Assembly (NCBI GenBank): GCA_014379905.1 | Contig: JACMKX010000020.1 | Span: 1-64,000 of the forward strand | Direction of reading: 5' to 3' | Length of the DNA: 64,000 nucleotides | Source: Ferruginibacter sp. | Lineage (GTDB): Bacteria; Bacteroidota; Bacteroidia; Chitinophagales; Chitinophagaceae | Part shown: positions 35,094-43,349 of the stretch, one piece after another | Layout: each line of letters opens with the position of its first letter | Position numbering within the stretch: the stretch's first letter is position 1 | Notes under the pieces: model-generated | Databases searched by the model: none | The model's input: the letters and a program-made list of their open reading frames with translations, nothing else | Told to the model about the DNA's origin: nothing | Position numbers and translations under genes: made by a program

Positions 35094-37928
35094 TTATAAA
35101 AACTTGCCCGTATAACTCTCCTTCACCTTTTTCAAATCCCCCGGTTTACCTTCAAACACCAAATTACCACCCGCATCACCCGCTTCCGGCCCAAGGTCGA
35201 TGATCCAGTCTGCACTTTTTAAAACGTCCGTATTGTGCTCAATCACTAATATGGAATGGCCTTGCTCTACCAATGCATTAAAGGAAGTAAGCAATTTTTT
35301 GATATCATGAAAATGAAGACCGGTAGTGGGTTCATCAAATATGAATAATATATGCCCCTGTGCTTTTCCTTTGCCAAGAAAAGAAGCAAGCTTTACCCTT
35401 TGGGCTTCACCACCACTCAGTGTATTACTGCTTTGGCCAAGCTTCACATAACCCAGACCCACATCGCTCAATGGTTGAATTTTTGCAGCAACGCCTTTGC
35501 TATCCTTATCTTTCACATCTTCATTAAAAAATTCAATGGCTTCATCCACACCCATTTCCAGGATTTCGTAGATATTTTTCTCCCGGTATTTTACATCCAA
35601 TACTTCTTCCTTGAATTTTTTTCCATTGCATACATCACATTGCAAATGTACATCGGCCAAAAACTGCATTTCTACCACTTGTTCACCTTCCCCTTTACAG
35701 GCATCACATCTTCCGCCATCAACATTGAAGGAAAAATGTTTGGGCATAAAGCCACGCATTTTGCTGAGGGGTTGTTTGGCAAACAAATCTCTTATTTCAT
35801 CATACGCCTTTATATAAGTAACAGGATTACTCCTGCTGCTTTTACCGATCGGGTTCTGATCAACCATTTCTATCTGGCTTAAATAATCCATATCTCCTTT
35901 TAATGCACGGAACAAACCGGGCTTATCAGTCCCCTCTCCTTTTAATTTTTGTAATGCAGGATATAATATTTGTTTTACCAAAGTTGTTTTACCACTTCCA
36001 CTCACACCACTTACTGCACAAAGTACATTCAATGGAAATTGAACGGTAATATCTTTCAGGTTATTTTGTTTAGCGCCTTCAATGATTAAAGAACGATTCC
36101 ACTTGCGTACTGTCTTTGGTGGATCGATGCTCAGCTTGCCGGACAAATATTTACCGGTAAGGCTGTCTTTATCTGCAATGATCTCATCATAATCTCCTGC
36201 AGCTACTACTTCTCCACCTAAATGGCTGGCCAGCGGCCCCATATCAATTATATGATCTGCTTCCCGCATCATCATTTCATCATGTTCCACTACCACCACT
36301 GTATTTCCCAGATCGCGCAATTCTTTTAGTACAAGAATTAATTTTTCAGTATCCCTGCTGTGCAATCCTATAGAGGGTTCATCCAAAATGTACAATGAAT
36401 TAGTAAGATTGCTTCCGAGGCTTCTTGTTAACTGTATGCGCTGGCTTTCGCCACCACTCAATGAATTGGCCAACCGGTTCAGCGTTAAGTATCCAAGTCC
36501 AACATCTATCAATGTTTTAATGCGGTGATGTATTTCCAGTAAAATTCTTTTCGCAACCTGCTCATCGTATTTGCTTAATGTTAATTGGTTGAACCATGTT
36601 TGCAGGTCTCTTACCGGCATTTCGCACAATTGCCCGATGTGCACCCCTCCTACTTTTACATACAATGCTTCCTTACGCAAACGAAAACCGTGACATTCGG
36701 TGCATAGTGTTCTGCCTCTATACCTGCTTAATAAAACACGGTACTGAACCTTGTATAAGTTCTGTTCTACTTCTTTAAAAAAATCATCAATGCCATTTAC
36801 ATATTGGTTGCCCTGCCATAGATCGCCGAGTTGTTTTTCCGTAAGATCCATGATGGGTTTGTGAACAGGAAAATCAAATTTCTTAGCTGCACGCACAAAT
36901 GCATTTTTCCACTCCCCCAGTTTCTCTCCTTTCCAGGGTGCAACAGCCCCTTCGTATACACTCAATCTTTTATCGGGAATAATAAGATCCGGATCGAGAC
37001 CCAGTATTTGTGAAAACCCTTCGCAGGTGGGGCAGGCACCAAATGGATTGTTGAAAGAAAATAAATTGGGCACCGGTTCTTCAAAGATCATTCCATCCAA
37101 TTCAAATTTATTGCTGAACGAAATGTTCTTCTTTGAATTTACCTGTAACTGCATGTTTCCTTCTCCTTCGTAAAAAGCAGTGCCAACAGAATCGGAGATA
37201 CGGTGCAGGTCATCTTCATCAAATTCTTTTTTAACCAACCGGTCAATCAGTATAAAGGCATTATTGAAGGAAGACATAGCAGGAAGTTTTGCTGAAGCTT
37301 CCAGGAGGTCTTCAATTTGTATCACTTCATCATCCATAAATAACCTGGAAAAACCTTTTTGTAATAAAATATTCAGTTCTTCTTTCACTTCCCTTTTTCC
37401 ATGGCTTTTAAATATGGCAAGAATCAATATTTTATCGCCTTCCTTACAATCCTGTATGATTTTTATTACATCCGGGATATCATCTTTTTTTACTTCTCTG
37501 CCACTCACAGGGGAGATTGTTTTACCAGCTCTTGCAAACATCAATCGTAAATAATCATATATCTCCGTCATACTACCTACTGTACTGCGTGGAGTTCTTG
37601 TAATCACTTTTTGTTCAATGGCAATTGCAGGACATAAACCTTTAATATAATCAACATCAGGTTTATTCATTCGCTGCATGAACTGTCTTGCATAAGCACT
37701 TAAGCTTTCTGCATAACGACGTTGTCCTTCTGCAAATAAAGTATCAATTGTTAAAGAAGATTTTCCTGATCCTGAAACACCTGTTACAACCACCAGTTTG
37801 TTTCGGGGAATGGTTACCGACACATTTTTTAAATTATGCACTCTGGCACCCTTTATGCTAATATCGTTGCCCACACTTGGTTTCAAAGCCTCCTTATTAC
37901 TATTTTTCTTAATTGTTTTTGTACTCAT
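35094..37928 (-). CDS. uvrA: Excinuclease ABC subunit A
   Basis: 944 residues. UvrA finds bulky DNA lesions and loads UvrB in nucleotide excision repair. Two ABC ATPase halves are complete: Walker A GVSGSGKSSLTIDTL (N-terminal) and GVSGSGKTTLVKQ (about 640), signatures NSLSGGESQRIQL and NTLSGGEAQRVKL, Walker B LYILDEPSIGLH and LFIFDEPTTGLH. Zinc-finger cysteines are present (CPTC near 300, CTEC near 405, CDACKGEG and CDVCNGKK near 745-770). N-terminal SIKGARVHNLKNVSVTIPR is typical. A 23-residue Lys-rich lead precedes this and the start is supported by the in-frame ATG at 37928. Confidence 0.97.
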   Translation of the reverse strand: MSTKTIKKNSNKEALKPSVGNDISIKGARVHNLKNVSVTIPRNKLVVVTGVSGSGKSSLTIDTLFAEGQRRYAESLSAYARQFMQRMNKPDVDYIKGLCPAIAIEQKVITRTPRSTVGSMTEIYDYLRLMFARAGKTISPVSGREVKKDDIPDVIKIIQDCKEGDKILILAIFKSHGKREVKEELNILLQKGFSRLFMDDEVIQIEDLLEASAKLPAMSSFNNAFILIDRLVKKEFDEDDLHRISDSVGTAFYEGEGNMQLQVNSKKNISFSNKFELDGMIFEEPVPNLFSFNNPFGACPTCEGFSQILGLDPDLIIPDKRLSVYEGAVAPWKGEKLGEWKNAFVRAAKKFDFPVHKPIMDLTEKQLGDLWQGNQYVNGIDDFFKEVEQNLYKVQYRVLLSRYRGRTLCTECHGFRLRKEALYVKVGGVHIGQLCEMPVRDLQTWFNQLTLSKYDEQVAKRILLEIHHRIKTLIDVGLGYLTLNRLANSLSGGESQRIQLTRSLGSNLTNSLYILDEPSIGLHSRDTEKLILVLKELRDLGNTVVVVEHDEMMMREADHIIDMGPLASHLGGEVVAAGDYDEIIADKDSLTGKYLSGKLSIDPPKTVRKWNRSLIIEGAKQNNLKDITVQFPLNVLCAVSGVSGSGKTTLVKQILYPALQKLKGEGTDKPGLFRALKGDMDYLSQIEMVDQNPIGKSSRSNPVTYIKAYDEIRDLFAKQPLSKMRGFMPKHFSFNVDGGRCDACKGEGEQVVEMQFLADVHLQCDVCNGKKFKEEVLDVKYREKNIYEILEMGVDEAIEFFNEDVKDKDSKGVAAKIQPLSDVGLGYVKLGQSSNTLSGGEAQRVKLASFLGKGKAQGHILFIFDEPTTGLHFHDIKKLLTSFNALVEQGHSILVIEHNTDVLKSADWIIDLGPEAGDAGGNLVFEGKPGDLKKVKESYTGKFL

Positions 37929-38143
37929 CCTTACAAAGTTACGATAGCGTTTGTATGTATTTTATGTGAAATTAATCTTAAAAAATGGTATGGGAGTTTT
38001 ACGATTCGTAGTTTTACGATACTTTAGTACTTCCACTCGATTTTGTAAAATAGTGTGGATTTTATTTCGCAGGTTGATTTTTCTTATTACTTTCACAGTC
38101 CAATATCCAATAAAATGAAAAGCCGAAAAAGCCTATCAAATAG

Positions 38144-38217
38144 ACTTCTACGCATTTTGTAATTATTGGTTAGCCTAATCAAACAAGATCCTAAACCAAT
38201 CAAAAACCTGTAGAAGT
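38144..38217 (+). promoter_or_regulatory. Nested long-range hairpin ending at the ATG of the sigma factor gene
   Basis: Three complementary pairs nest in one stem: acttctac (38144-38151) with gtagaagt (38210-38217), ttttg (38155-38159) with caaaa (38201-38205), attggtt (38165-38171) with aaccaat (38194-38200). That is 20 pairs around a 22-base loop, and the outer arm ends on the base before the ATG. It could gate translation or be a protein-binding palindrome. Confidence 0.6.
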
Positions 38218-38799
38218 ATGAAATGCTTTAACAACCTGACTGACCAACAACTTGTTCACCTTTACATGAACGGTGACGCAGATGCCCTTGCAACTTTAGT
38301 AGTACGTTACAAGGACAAAATTTACACTTCCATTTATTTATTGGTAAAAGACAAATACCTGGCCGAAGATATTTTCCAGGATGTTTTTATCCGTATCATC
38401 GACACGTTGAAAACCGGCCGTTACACAGATGAAGGTAAATTTTTACCATGGGCCATGCGCATTGCACACAACTTATGTGTAGATCATTTCCGCAAAGTAA
38501 AACGTAGTCCAAGTATTAAAACAAGCGACGATCGGGATATTTTTGAGGTGTTGAATTTTTCTGAAGCGGGTGTTGACCAACGTATGATGGCTGAACAAAG
38601 CCATGATAAGGTTCGCAAAATGATCGACCTGTTACCGGAAGATCAGCGTGAAGTGATCATTATGCGTCATTACGCTGACCTTAGCTTCAAAGAAATTTCT
38701 GAATTAACAAAATGCAGCATCAATACTGCATTGGGCAGGATGCGTTACGGTTTAATTAACCTGCGTAAAATGATGACTGAAAAACAAATTGCACTATAA
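38218..38799 (+). CDS. ECF-type RNA polymerase sigma factor
   Basis: 193 residues with sigma-70 region 2 (about 25-95: YKDKIYTSIYLLVKDKYLAEDIFQDVFIRI, then GKFLPWAMRIAHNLCVDHFRK) and region 4 (about 125-180: LPEDQREVIIMRHYADLSFKEISELTKCSINTALGRMRYGL). No region 3 or 1.1, hence extracytoplasmic-function type. It has no adjacent anti-sigma gene: upstream is the divergent uvrA, downstream a terminator and a convergent DsbD gene. Control may act through the structured leader directly before its ATG. Target genes unknown. Confidence 0.93.
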   Translation: MKCFNNLTDQQLVHLYMNGDADALATLVVRYKDKIYTSIYLLVKDKYLAEDIFQDVFIRIIDTLKTGRYTDEGKFLPWAMRIAHNLCVDHFRKVKRSPSIKTSDDRDIFEVLNFSEAGVDQRMMAEQSHDKVRKMIDLLPEDQREVIIMRHYADLSFKEISELTKCSINTALGRMRYGLINLRKMMTEKQIAL

Positions 38800-38828
38800 T
38801 TACGACTGATAGATTTTTTACATAAGAG

Positions 38829-38855
38829 AACCCTGGCTTAATTGCCGGGGTTTTT
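38829..38855 (+). terminator. Rho-independent terminator of the sigma factor gene
   Basis: Nine-pair stem AACCCTGGC / GCCGGGGTT (one G-U), six-base loop, then TTT after the stem, 30 bases after the stop codon. Confidence 0.85.
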
Positions 38856-38928
38856 ATTTAAGTAGTTTAAATCTTCAACTTAGTAATAGATACATGGATA
38901 AAGCTGAATAAACAGGAAAGAACAGATT

Positions 38929-38960
38929 AAAAAAATTGCCAAAGCTGACAACTTTGGCAA
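38929..38960 (-). terminator. Rho-independent terminator of the dsbD-like gene
   Basis: ttgccaaag (38936-38944) pairs with ctttggcaa (38952-38960); on the minus strand the stem is followed by seven T. It lies 45 bases after the stop codon of the DsbD-like gene. Confidence 0.85.
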
Positions 38961-39004
38961 AGCTGTTTAACTGGGCTGGAAGATTTGCGGCCCTTTTCGC
39001 GAAA

Positions 39005-40975
39005 TTATTTTGTTGTAGTTGCTTTAAATGCCGCCAGGCCTGCCTGCAACCATGCCAGATATTCTTTTTCTTCCGGCACATATCCTACCGGCTTAGTCAT
39101 TAATTCCTCATTGGTATTCAATACCGCATACCAGGGTTGAGAATTGTTTTTAAAATTTTCTGTCTGGAAAGTTGCCCACTTGTCGCCAACAGTTACAATT
39201 TCTTTTGTCAAACCATCCCTGGTAGTATAAGTAAACTGTTCTTTGGAAGGCAACTTCTTTTTATCATCTACATATAAAGAAACAATAATGAACTGATCGT
39301 GTAAAACTTTGTATACCTCCGGTTTGGTCCAAATATTTTCTTCCATCCGGCGACAATTCACGCAGGCATAGCCCGTAAAGTCTATTAGCATTGGTTTATT
39401 TTGTTCTTTAGCCATGCGCAGCCCTGTATCATAATCCCTCGTACAGTTAAGGGATAATATACAATCGGATTTTTGCTGATAGATACTATAATATAATGGT
39501 GGAGGGAAACCACTGATGAGGGAAAGATTATTCCACTTTGTGTTAGTGACACCGGGAATGAGGTACAAGGTAAATGCACCGGTAATGAGGCCAAGAATCA
39601 ATCTTACTTTGGGTAATTTTTTCATGGGCGAGTCATGCTTAAATCTTATCAATCCCAAAAGGTAGAGAGTAAGCAGGCCACAAATAATGATCCATATAGC
39701 AATAAAAATTTCTCTCTTTAATATTCCCCAATGCATTACTAGGTCGGCATTGGATAAAAATTTAAAAGCCAAAGCAAGTTCAACAAAACCTAATACTACT
39801 TTTACGGTAGTAAGCCAGCCACCTGATTTTGGCAATGAATTTAACCAGTTAGGAAACATGGCAAACAACGCAAAAGGTAAAGCCAGTGCCAAACCAAAGC
39901 CTGCCATTCCTGAAGTGAGTTGCATGGCCCCGCCATTGGATGACAATGAACCTGCCAGCAGCGAACCCAATATAGGACCTGTGCAGGAAAAAGATACTAG
40001 CGCCAGCGTTAACGCCATAAAAAAGATTCCTGCAATATTTCCTGCGCCTGCCTTGCTATCTGCACTATTGCTTATGCTTCCCGGTAAACTGATCTCGTAA
40101 AAGCCAAAGAAGGAAAAGGCAAATACTATAAATATCACAAAGAAGAATACATTCAGGTAAACATTGGTAGAAATATTATTAAGTATTGCAGGATTTAAAC
40201 TGCTCAAAAAATGGAAAGGAGAGCTCAGTAAAACATAAATAAGAAATATAAAGAAGCCATATAAAAATGCATTGCGGACACCGGCTTTCCTGTTGGTTGC
40301 TTTTTTCGTAAAAAAGGAAACCGTTAATGGTATCATGGGAAATACGCATGGAGTGAGCAAGGCTACCAATCCGCCTAAAAAGCCCAATGCAAAGATACTC
40401 AGCAACCCCTTGGATTTAGTATCACCTGGGGAAGACGTTACAATGGCGGCACCGTTGGCTGGTTTTTCGAGGTCGATGGAAGGAATCAGCAATGTATTAT
40501 TTGTAATGGCAACCACACCCCCTTCCAGCTTAACACTGATACTTTGTTCTTCGGGCAAAAAATTATCTTTTTGACCCAGGTCATATATCAATTGCAATTT
40601 TACATCTGCAGGTATTGGCTGCCCAACATTTACAGGTAATTCTATTTCTATATTTTCTTTTACAATTTTTTGATGGGTATTTTCAAAAGTCGAATCCACA
40701 TAATCCTGCAGGGTAGTAACCACAGAAAGCGTATCCGCTTTAATAGCCTCATCTTTTATATTCACCACTATTCCCGCAAGGCCAACGGTAGCATCGGGTT
40801 TTGCATAAATAAACCAGCCGGTTTTTATTTGCCCTTTTATAATGATATCATACTTACCGTCAGCGGTTTTTACAGATGTGGCAATCCATTTAATATGAAG
40901 GCTATCCTGGGCAGGTAAACGGAGTGAAAAAAATAAGAAAAAAACAACAGCAGTTAATAATATTCTCAAACGCAT
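39005..40975 (-). CDS. DsbD-type thiol:disulfide interchange protein
   Basis: 656 residues. Signal peptide (1-22), periplasmic DsbD-alpha-like domain (about 25-150), a CcdA-like transmembrane domain of eight helices (about 190-455) with the redox motifs TPCVFPMIPL and SCTGPILG, and a C-terminal thioredoxin-like domain (about 515-650) with CVNCR active site. It passes electrons from cytosolic thioredoxin through the membrane to periplasmic thiols. The first domain lacks an obvious cysteine pair, whereas the small protein encoded 61 bp upstream has one, hinting at shared work. Confidence 0.92.
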   Translation of the reverse strand: MRLRILLTAVVFFLFFSLRLPAQDSLHIKWIATSVKTADGKYDIIIKGQIKTGWFIYAKPDATVGLAGIVVNIKDEAIKADTLSVVTTLQDYVDSTFENTHQKIVKENIEIELPVNVGQPIPADVKLQLIYDLGQKDNFLPEEQSISVKLEGGVVAITNNTLLIPSIDLEKPANGAAIVTSSPGDTKSKGLLSIFALGFLGGLVALLTPCVFPMIPLTVSFFTKKATNRKAGVRNAFLYGFFIFLIYVLLSSPFHFLSSLNPAILNNISTNVYLNVFFFVIFIVFAFSFFGFYEISLPGSISNSADSKAGAGNIAGIFFMALTLALVSFSCTGPILGSLLAGSLSSNGGAMQLTSGMAGFGLALALPFALFAMFPNWLNSLPKSGGWLTTVKVVLGFVELALAFKFLSNADLVMHWGILKREIFIAIWIIICGLLTLYLLGLIRFKHDSPMKKLPKVRLILGLITGAFTLYLIPGVTNTKWNNLSLISGFPPPLYYSIYQQKSDCILSLNCTRDYDTGLRMAKEQNKPMLIDFTGYACVNCRRMEENIWTKPEVYKVLHDQFIIVSLYVDDKKKLPSKEQFTYTTRDGLTKEIVTVGDKWATFQTENFKNNSQPWYAVLNTNEELMTKPVGYVPEEKEYLAWLQAGLAAFKATTTK

Positions 40976-40989
40976 CTCAAAAAATTTAT

Positions 40990-41016
40990 AAAAAAAATCC
41001 CGACATAAATCGGGAT
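40990..41016 (-). terminator. Terminator-like hairpin between the two DsbD-type genes
   Basis: atcccga (40997-41003) pairs with tcgggat (41010-41016); on the minus strand the stem runs into eight T. It would end or reduce transcription from the small DsbD-alpha-like gene into the large one. Confidence 0.75.
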
Positions 41017-41036
41017 ACTATATTAGTTATTTATAA

Positions 41037-41498
41037 TTATTTTCCTTCCAGTTTTATGCTGAAGGTTACATCTTTTGGGGGAAGACATTTTTTATCATTA
41101 CAAACCATGTAATTAACCGATCCTTTTAAGACAGTAGCCACATTGGAACGCAATTTAATTTTTTGCACAAAAATCACTTTCGTACTATAAAATTTAAGAA
41201 CTGATCCAAAGTTCTTATCATATTCCTTTTCCATGCTTCCCTGTTCTTTTACCTTTCCATCGAAACTAACCAATGGATTTTTAACAAAGTTTACAGCTGT
41301 AGGAGAAGGCCCTTCGCCGGCATCCTGTGCATATATATGCCACTTAGGATCAAGGTTGGCAGTTATATAAACTTCGTAAACTTTATCAGCAATTTTCTTT
41401 GAAGTAAAAGACCATTTCACCGGGTTTTCAATCTGTGCAAATGCAGCTGCTGAAAATATCAATGCTGTAACAAGAGATAGTGTAATTTTTTTTATCAT
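41037..41498 (-). CDS. Secreted DsbD N-terminal-domain-like protein
   Basis: 153 residues: signal peptide (1-21, AAAFAQ) and one immunoglobulin-like DsbD-alpha domain (PVKWSFTSKKIADKVYEVYITANLDPKWHIYAQ region from 27). Two cysteines in VCNDKKCLPP (about 137-143) match the CxxxxxC pair that DsbD-alpha uses to receive electrons. It therefore looks like a free-standing electron-transfer domain serving the DsbD-type protein encoded next on the same strand. Confidence 0.85.
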   Translation of the reverse strand: MIKKITLSLVTALIFSAAAFAQIENPVKWSFTSKKIADKVYEVYITANLDPKWHIYAQDAGEGPSPTAVNFVKNPLVSFDGKVKEQGSMEKEYDKNFGSVLKFYSTKVIFVQKIKLRSNVATVLKGSVNYMVCNDKKCLPPKDVTFSIKLEGK

Positions 41499-41572
41499 GG
41501 TTGCCTGTATTTTTCTGTTGCAAATTTATTGAATGAACGCAGGAAGGCTTGTTAAAGGATGTTAATAATCCA

Positions 41573-42235
41573 CTAAGAAAGCCCAAATAACATTTTAAAC
41601 ACCTGTTTTCCGTCTGTATTGTGCAGATCAGCACTACAGGCACGTTCAGGATGAGGCATCATTCCAAAAACATTTCTACCCGTATTGCAGATCCCGGCAA
41701 TATGTTGCTTGGTGCCATTAGGGTTACTGCTTTCATCCATATCCCCTGTTTCATTACAATAATGATAGAGCACCTGGTTATTTTTATTAAGATCTGCCAA
41801 CACTTCTTCGCTGGCATAATACCTTCCTTCGCCATGGGCAATAGGAATTTTTAATGCAGCCCCGCTGCCGTTCTTTATATGTACATTTTTACACACAAAT
41901 TTCTGGTTCGAATTGCGCAGCAATACACCCGGTAATAAACCACTCTCACATAATATCTGGAACCCGTTACACACCCCCAATACTTTGCCGCCGCTGTTGG
42001 CAAAATCAATTACGCTTTGCATCATAGGACTAAAGCGGGCGATGGCACCGCAACGCAGGTAATCGCCATAACTAAAGCCGCCGGGCAGTACAATACAATC
42101 TTCTGTATTGAACATACTAATGTCTTTATCCTTATGCCATAATGGAATTACGGTTTGCCCGAGGTCATTTTGGAGCGCATCAATCATGTCTCTGTCGCAA
42201 TTAGAACCAGGGAAAATAACTACGCCGAACTTCAT
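41573..42235 (-). CDS. purQ: Phosphoribosylformylglycinamidine synthase subunit PurQ
   Basis: 220 residues, glutamine amidotransferase class I. It supplies ammonia for conversion of FGAR to FGAM in purine synthesis. Start block MKFGVVIFPGSNCDRD, oxyanion region VLPGGFSYGDYLRCGAIA, nucleophile Cys in VLGVCNGFQIL, and the C-terminal His-x-Glu in GMMPHPERA. The small separate subunit implies separate PurL and PurS genes elsewhere. The start at MKFGVV is preferred; an in-frame upstream ATG (42265) adds ten atypical residues. DUF6427 lies upstream on the same strand. Confidence 0.96.
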   Translation of the reverse strand: MKFGVVIFPGSNCDRDMIDALQNDLGQTVIPLWHKDKDISMFNTEDCIVLPGGFSYGDYLRCGAIARFSPMMQSVIDFANSGGKVLGVCNGFQILCESGLLPGVLLRNSNQKFVCKNVHIKNGSGAALKIPIAHGEGRYYASEEVLADLNKNNQVLYHYCNETGDMDESSNPNGTKQHIAGICNTGRNVFGMMPHPERACSADLHNTDGKQVFKMLFGLS

Positions 42236-42286
42236 AAAATCGTTTTTTTGTTGGAAGAACTGCAAAAATACAACTACCCGTTCATT

Positions 42287-43264
42287 TTAACGAATGAAAT
42301 ACCCGATGGCGATAGCAAGCGCAGCCATGCCCCAATGCATTAAAGCAGGAAACCATTTTTTATCGGGATAGAAAAATGCAGCGCCCATAATCAGCGAGGC
42401 GGGTATTGCTACCAATATCCAGGTATTAAAATTACTGCTGTTTAAAAATGGAACGAAGGCTGCTACCAGCAGGTACAGGTAAATTAGTTGCCAGCTTTTA
42501 CGGGTTTGTACTACCTGGCGGCGCATATTTGCCCTGATGAAAAATGCACCCAAAAACATAGTCAATAAAACCAGTATAAGTGCTGTGAGTGCCCATTTGG
42601 TTTCATGAAAAACGGGCAAAGCAACTTTTATTCCAGGGAATTTATATGCTTTCCATCCCCCGCTTATAAATAACCAGGCTGCAAAAAAGTAAAAGCTGGT
42701 GAGAATTCCCATTAGCCCTATCAGCCATTCATTGATCCGGAAGGGGCGGGTAATGGCCATGCCTACTATAAATAACAAGGTGAAGACAATAGCTGGCTGG
42801 TAAAAAAAGGCTGCCAGTCCTATTACCAGGCCAATATTATAAATGGTTGCTTTAGCGGCATTATTGTTATGGAGGGTGGAGAGTTTTGACCACACCCATA
42901 TTAAAATAGTATTGGCTACTAAGGCTGCAGAAAGTGCAAACCATTCGCTGAACAGGGAAGTGACCAACAGGTAACTCATACCGGTGAGGTAATTCGGCTT
43001 TTGCAACATGCGGTGATCATTTACCAGTTTACTAAAACTTACTGCCTGCAAAAACAACATTATAAAACTGAGCAGGCTAAAGATTACAGGCATATTACCA
43101 AAGCTGCTGATCATCCAGCTGGCGAAGGATTTATATAAAATACCATCAGAAGATTGGAGCCGTGGTAGTTGTGGGTATAAAAATAAAGGAAGTTTAAGCG
43201 CCAGGCCATATATAAACAGCAGGAAATTATTATTAGGATTATTGGCTTTAAAAATGCCCGTCAC
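42287..43264 (-). CDS. DUF6427-like multi-pass membrane protein
   Basis: 325 residues with about nine predicted transmembrane helices and few long loops. The start MTGIFKANNPNNNFLLFIYGLALKLP resembles DUF6427 proteins of Bacteroidota (recalled family, unverified), in which FK.N.p...l.l.iyg is a typical start. Function unknown; distant similarity in layout to membrane glycosyltransferase or O-antigen polymerase-like folds but without a clear motif. It precedes purQ by 51 bp on the same strand. Confidence 0.7.
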   Translation of the reverse strand: MTGIFKANNPNNNFLLFIYGLALKLPLFLYPQLPRLQSSDGILYKSFASWMISSFGNMPVIFSLLSFIMLFLQAVSFSKLVNDHRMLQKPNYLTGMSYLLVTSLFSEWFALSAALVANTILIWVWSKLSTLHNNNAAKATIYNIGLVIGLAAFFYQPAIVFTLLFIVGMAITRPFRINEWLIGLMGILTSFYFFAAWLFISGGWKAYKFPGIKVALPVFHETKWALTALILVLLTMFLGAFFIRANMRRQVVQTRKSWQLIYLYLLVAAFVPFLNSSNFNTWILVAIPASLIMGAAFFYPDKKWFPALMHWGMAALAIAIGYFIR

Positions 43265-43349
43265 GCTTTACAATTATTATTGGTAAAAGAATATGATCGA
43301 TGCAAAAATGAGCAATTAAACCAAATTAAAAAACTATATCCCTGGAAAA

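Noticed and set aside
35352..35882. 176-codon plus-strand frame within uvrA
   Set aside because: Antisense to an intact uvrA with both ATPase halves; composition is typical of a shadow frame.
37934..37941. TAACTTTG on the minus strand just before uvrA
   Set aside because: It fits a -7 box but would place the transcription start at or within the start codon, and no -33 element accompanies it, so it was not listed as a promoter.
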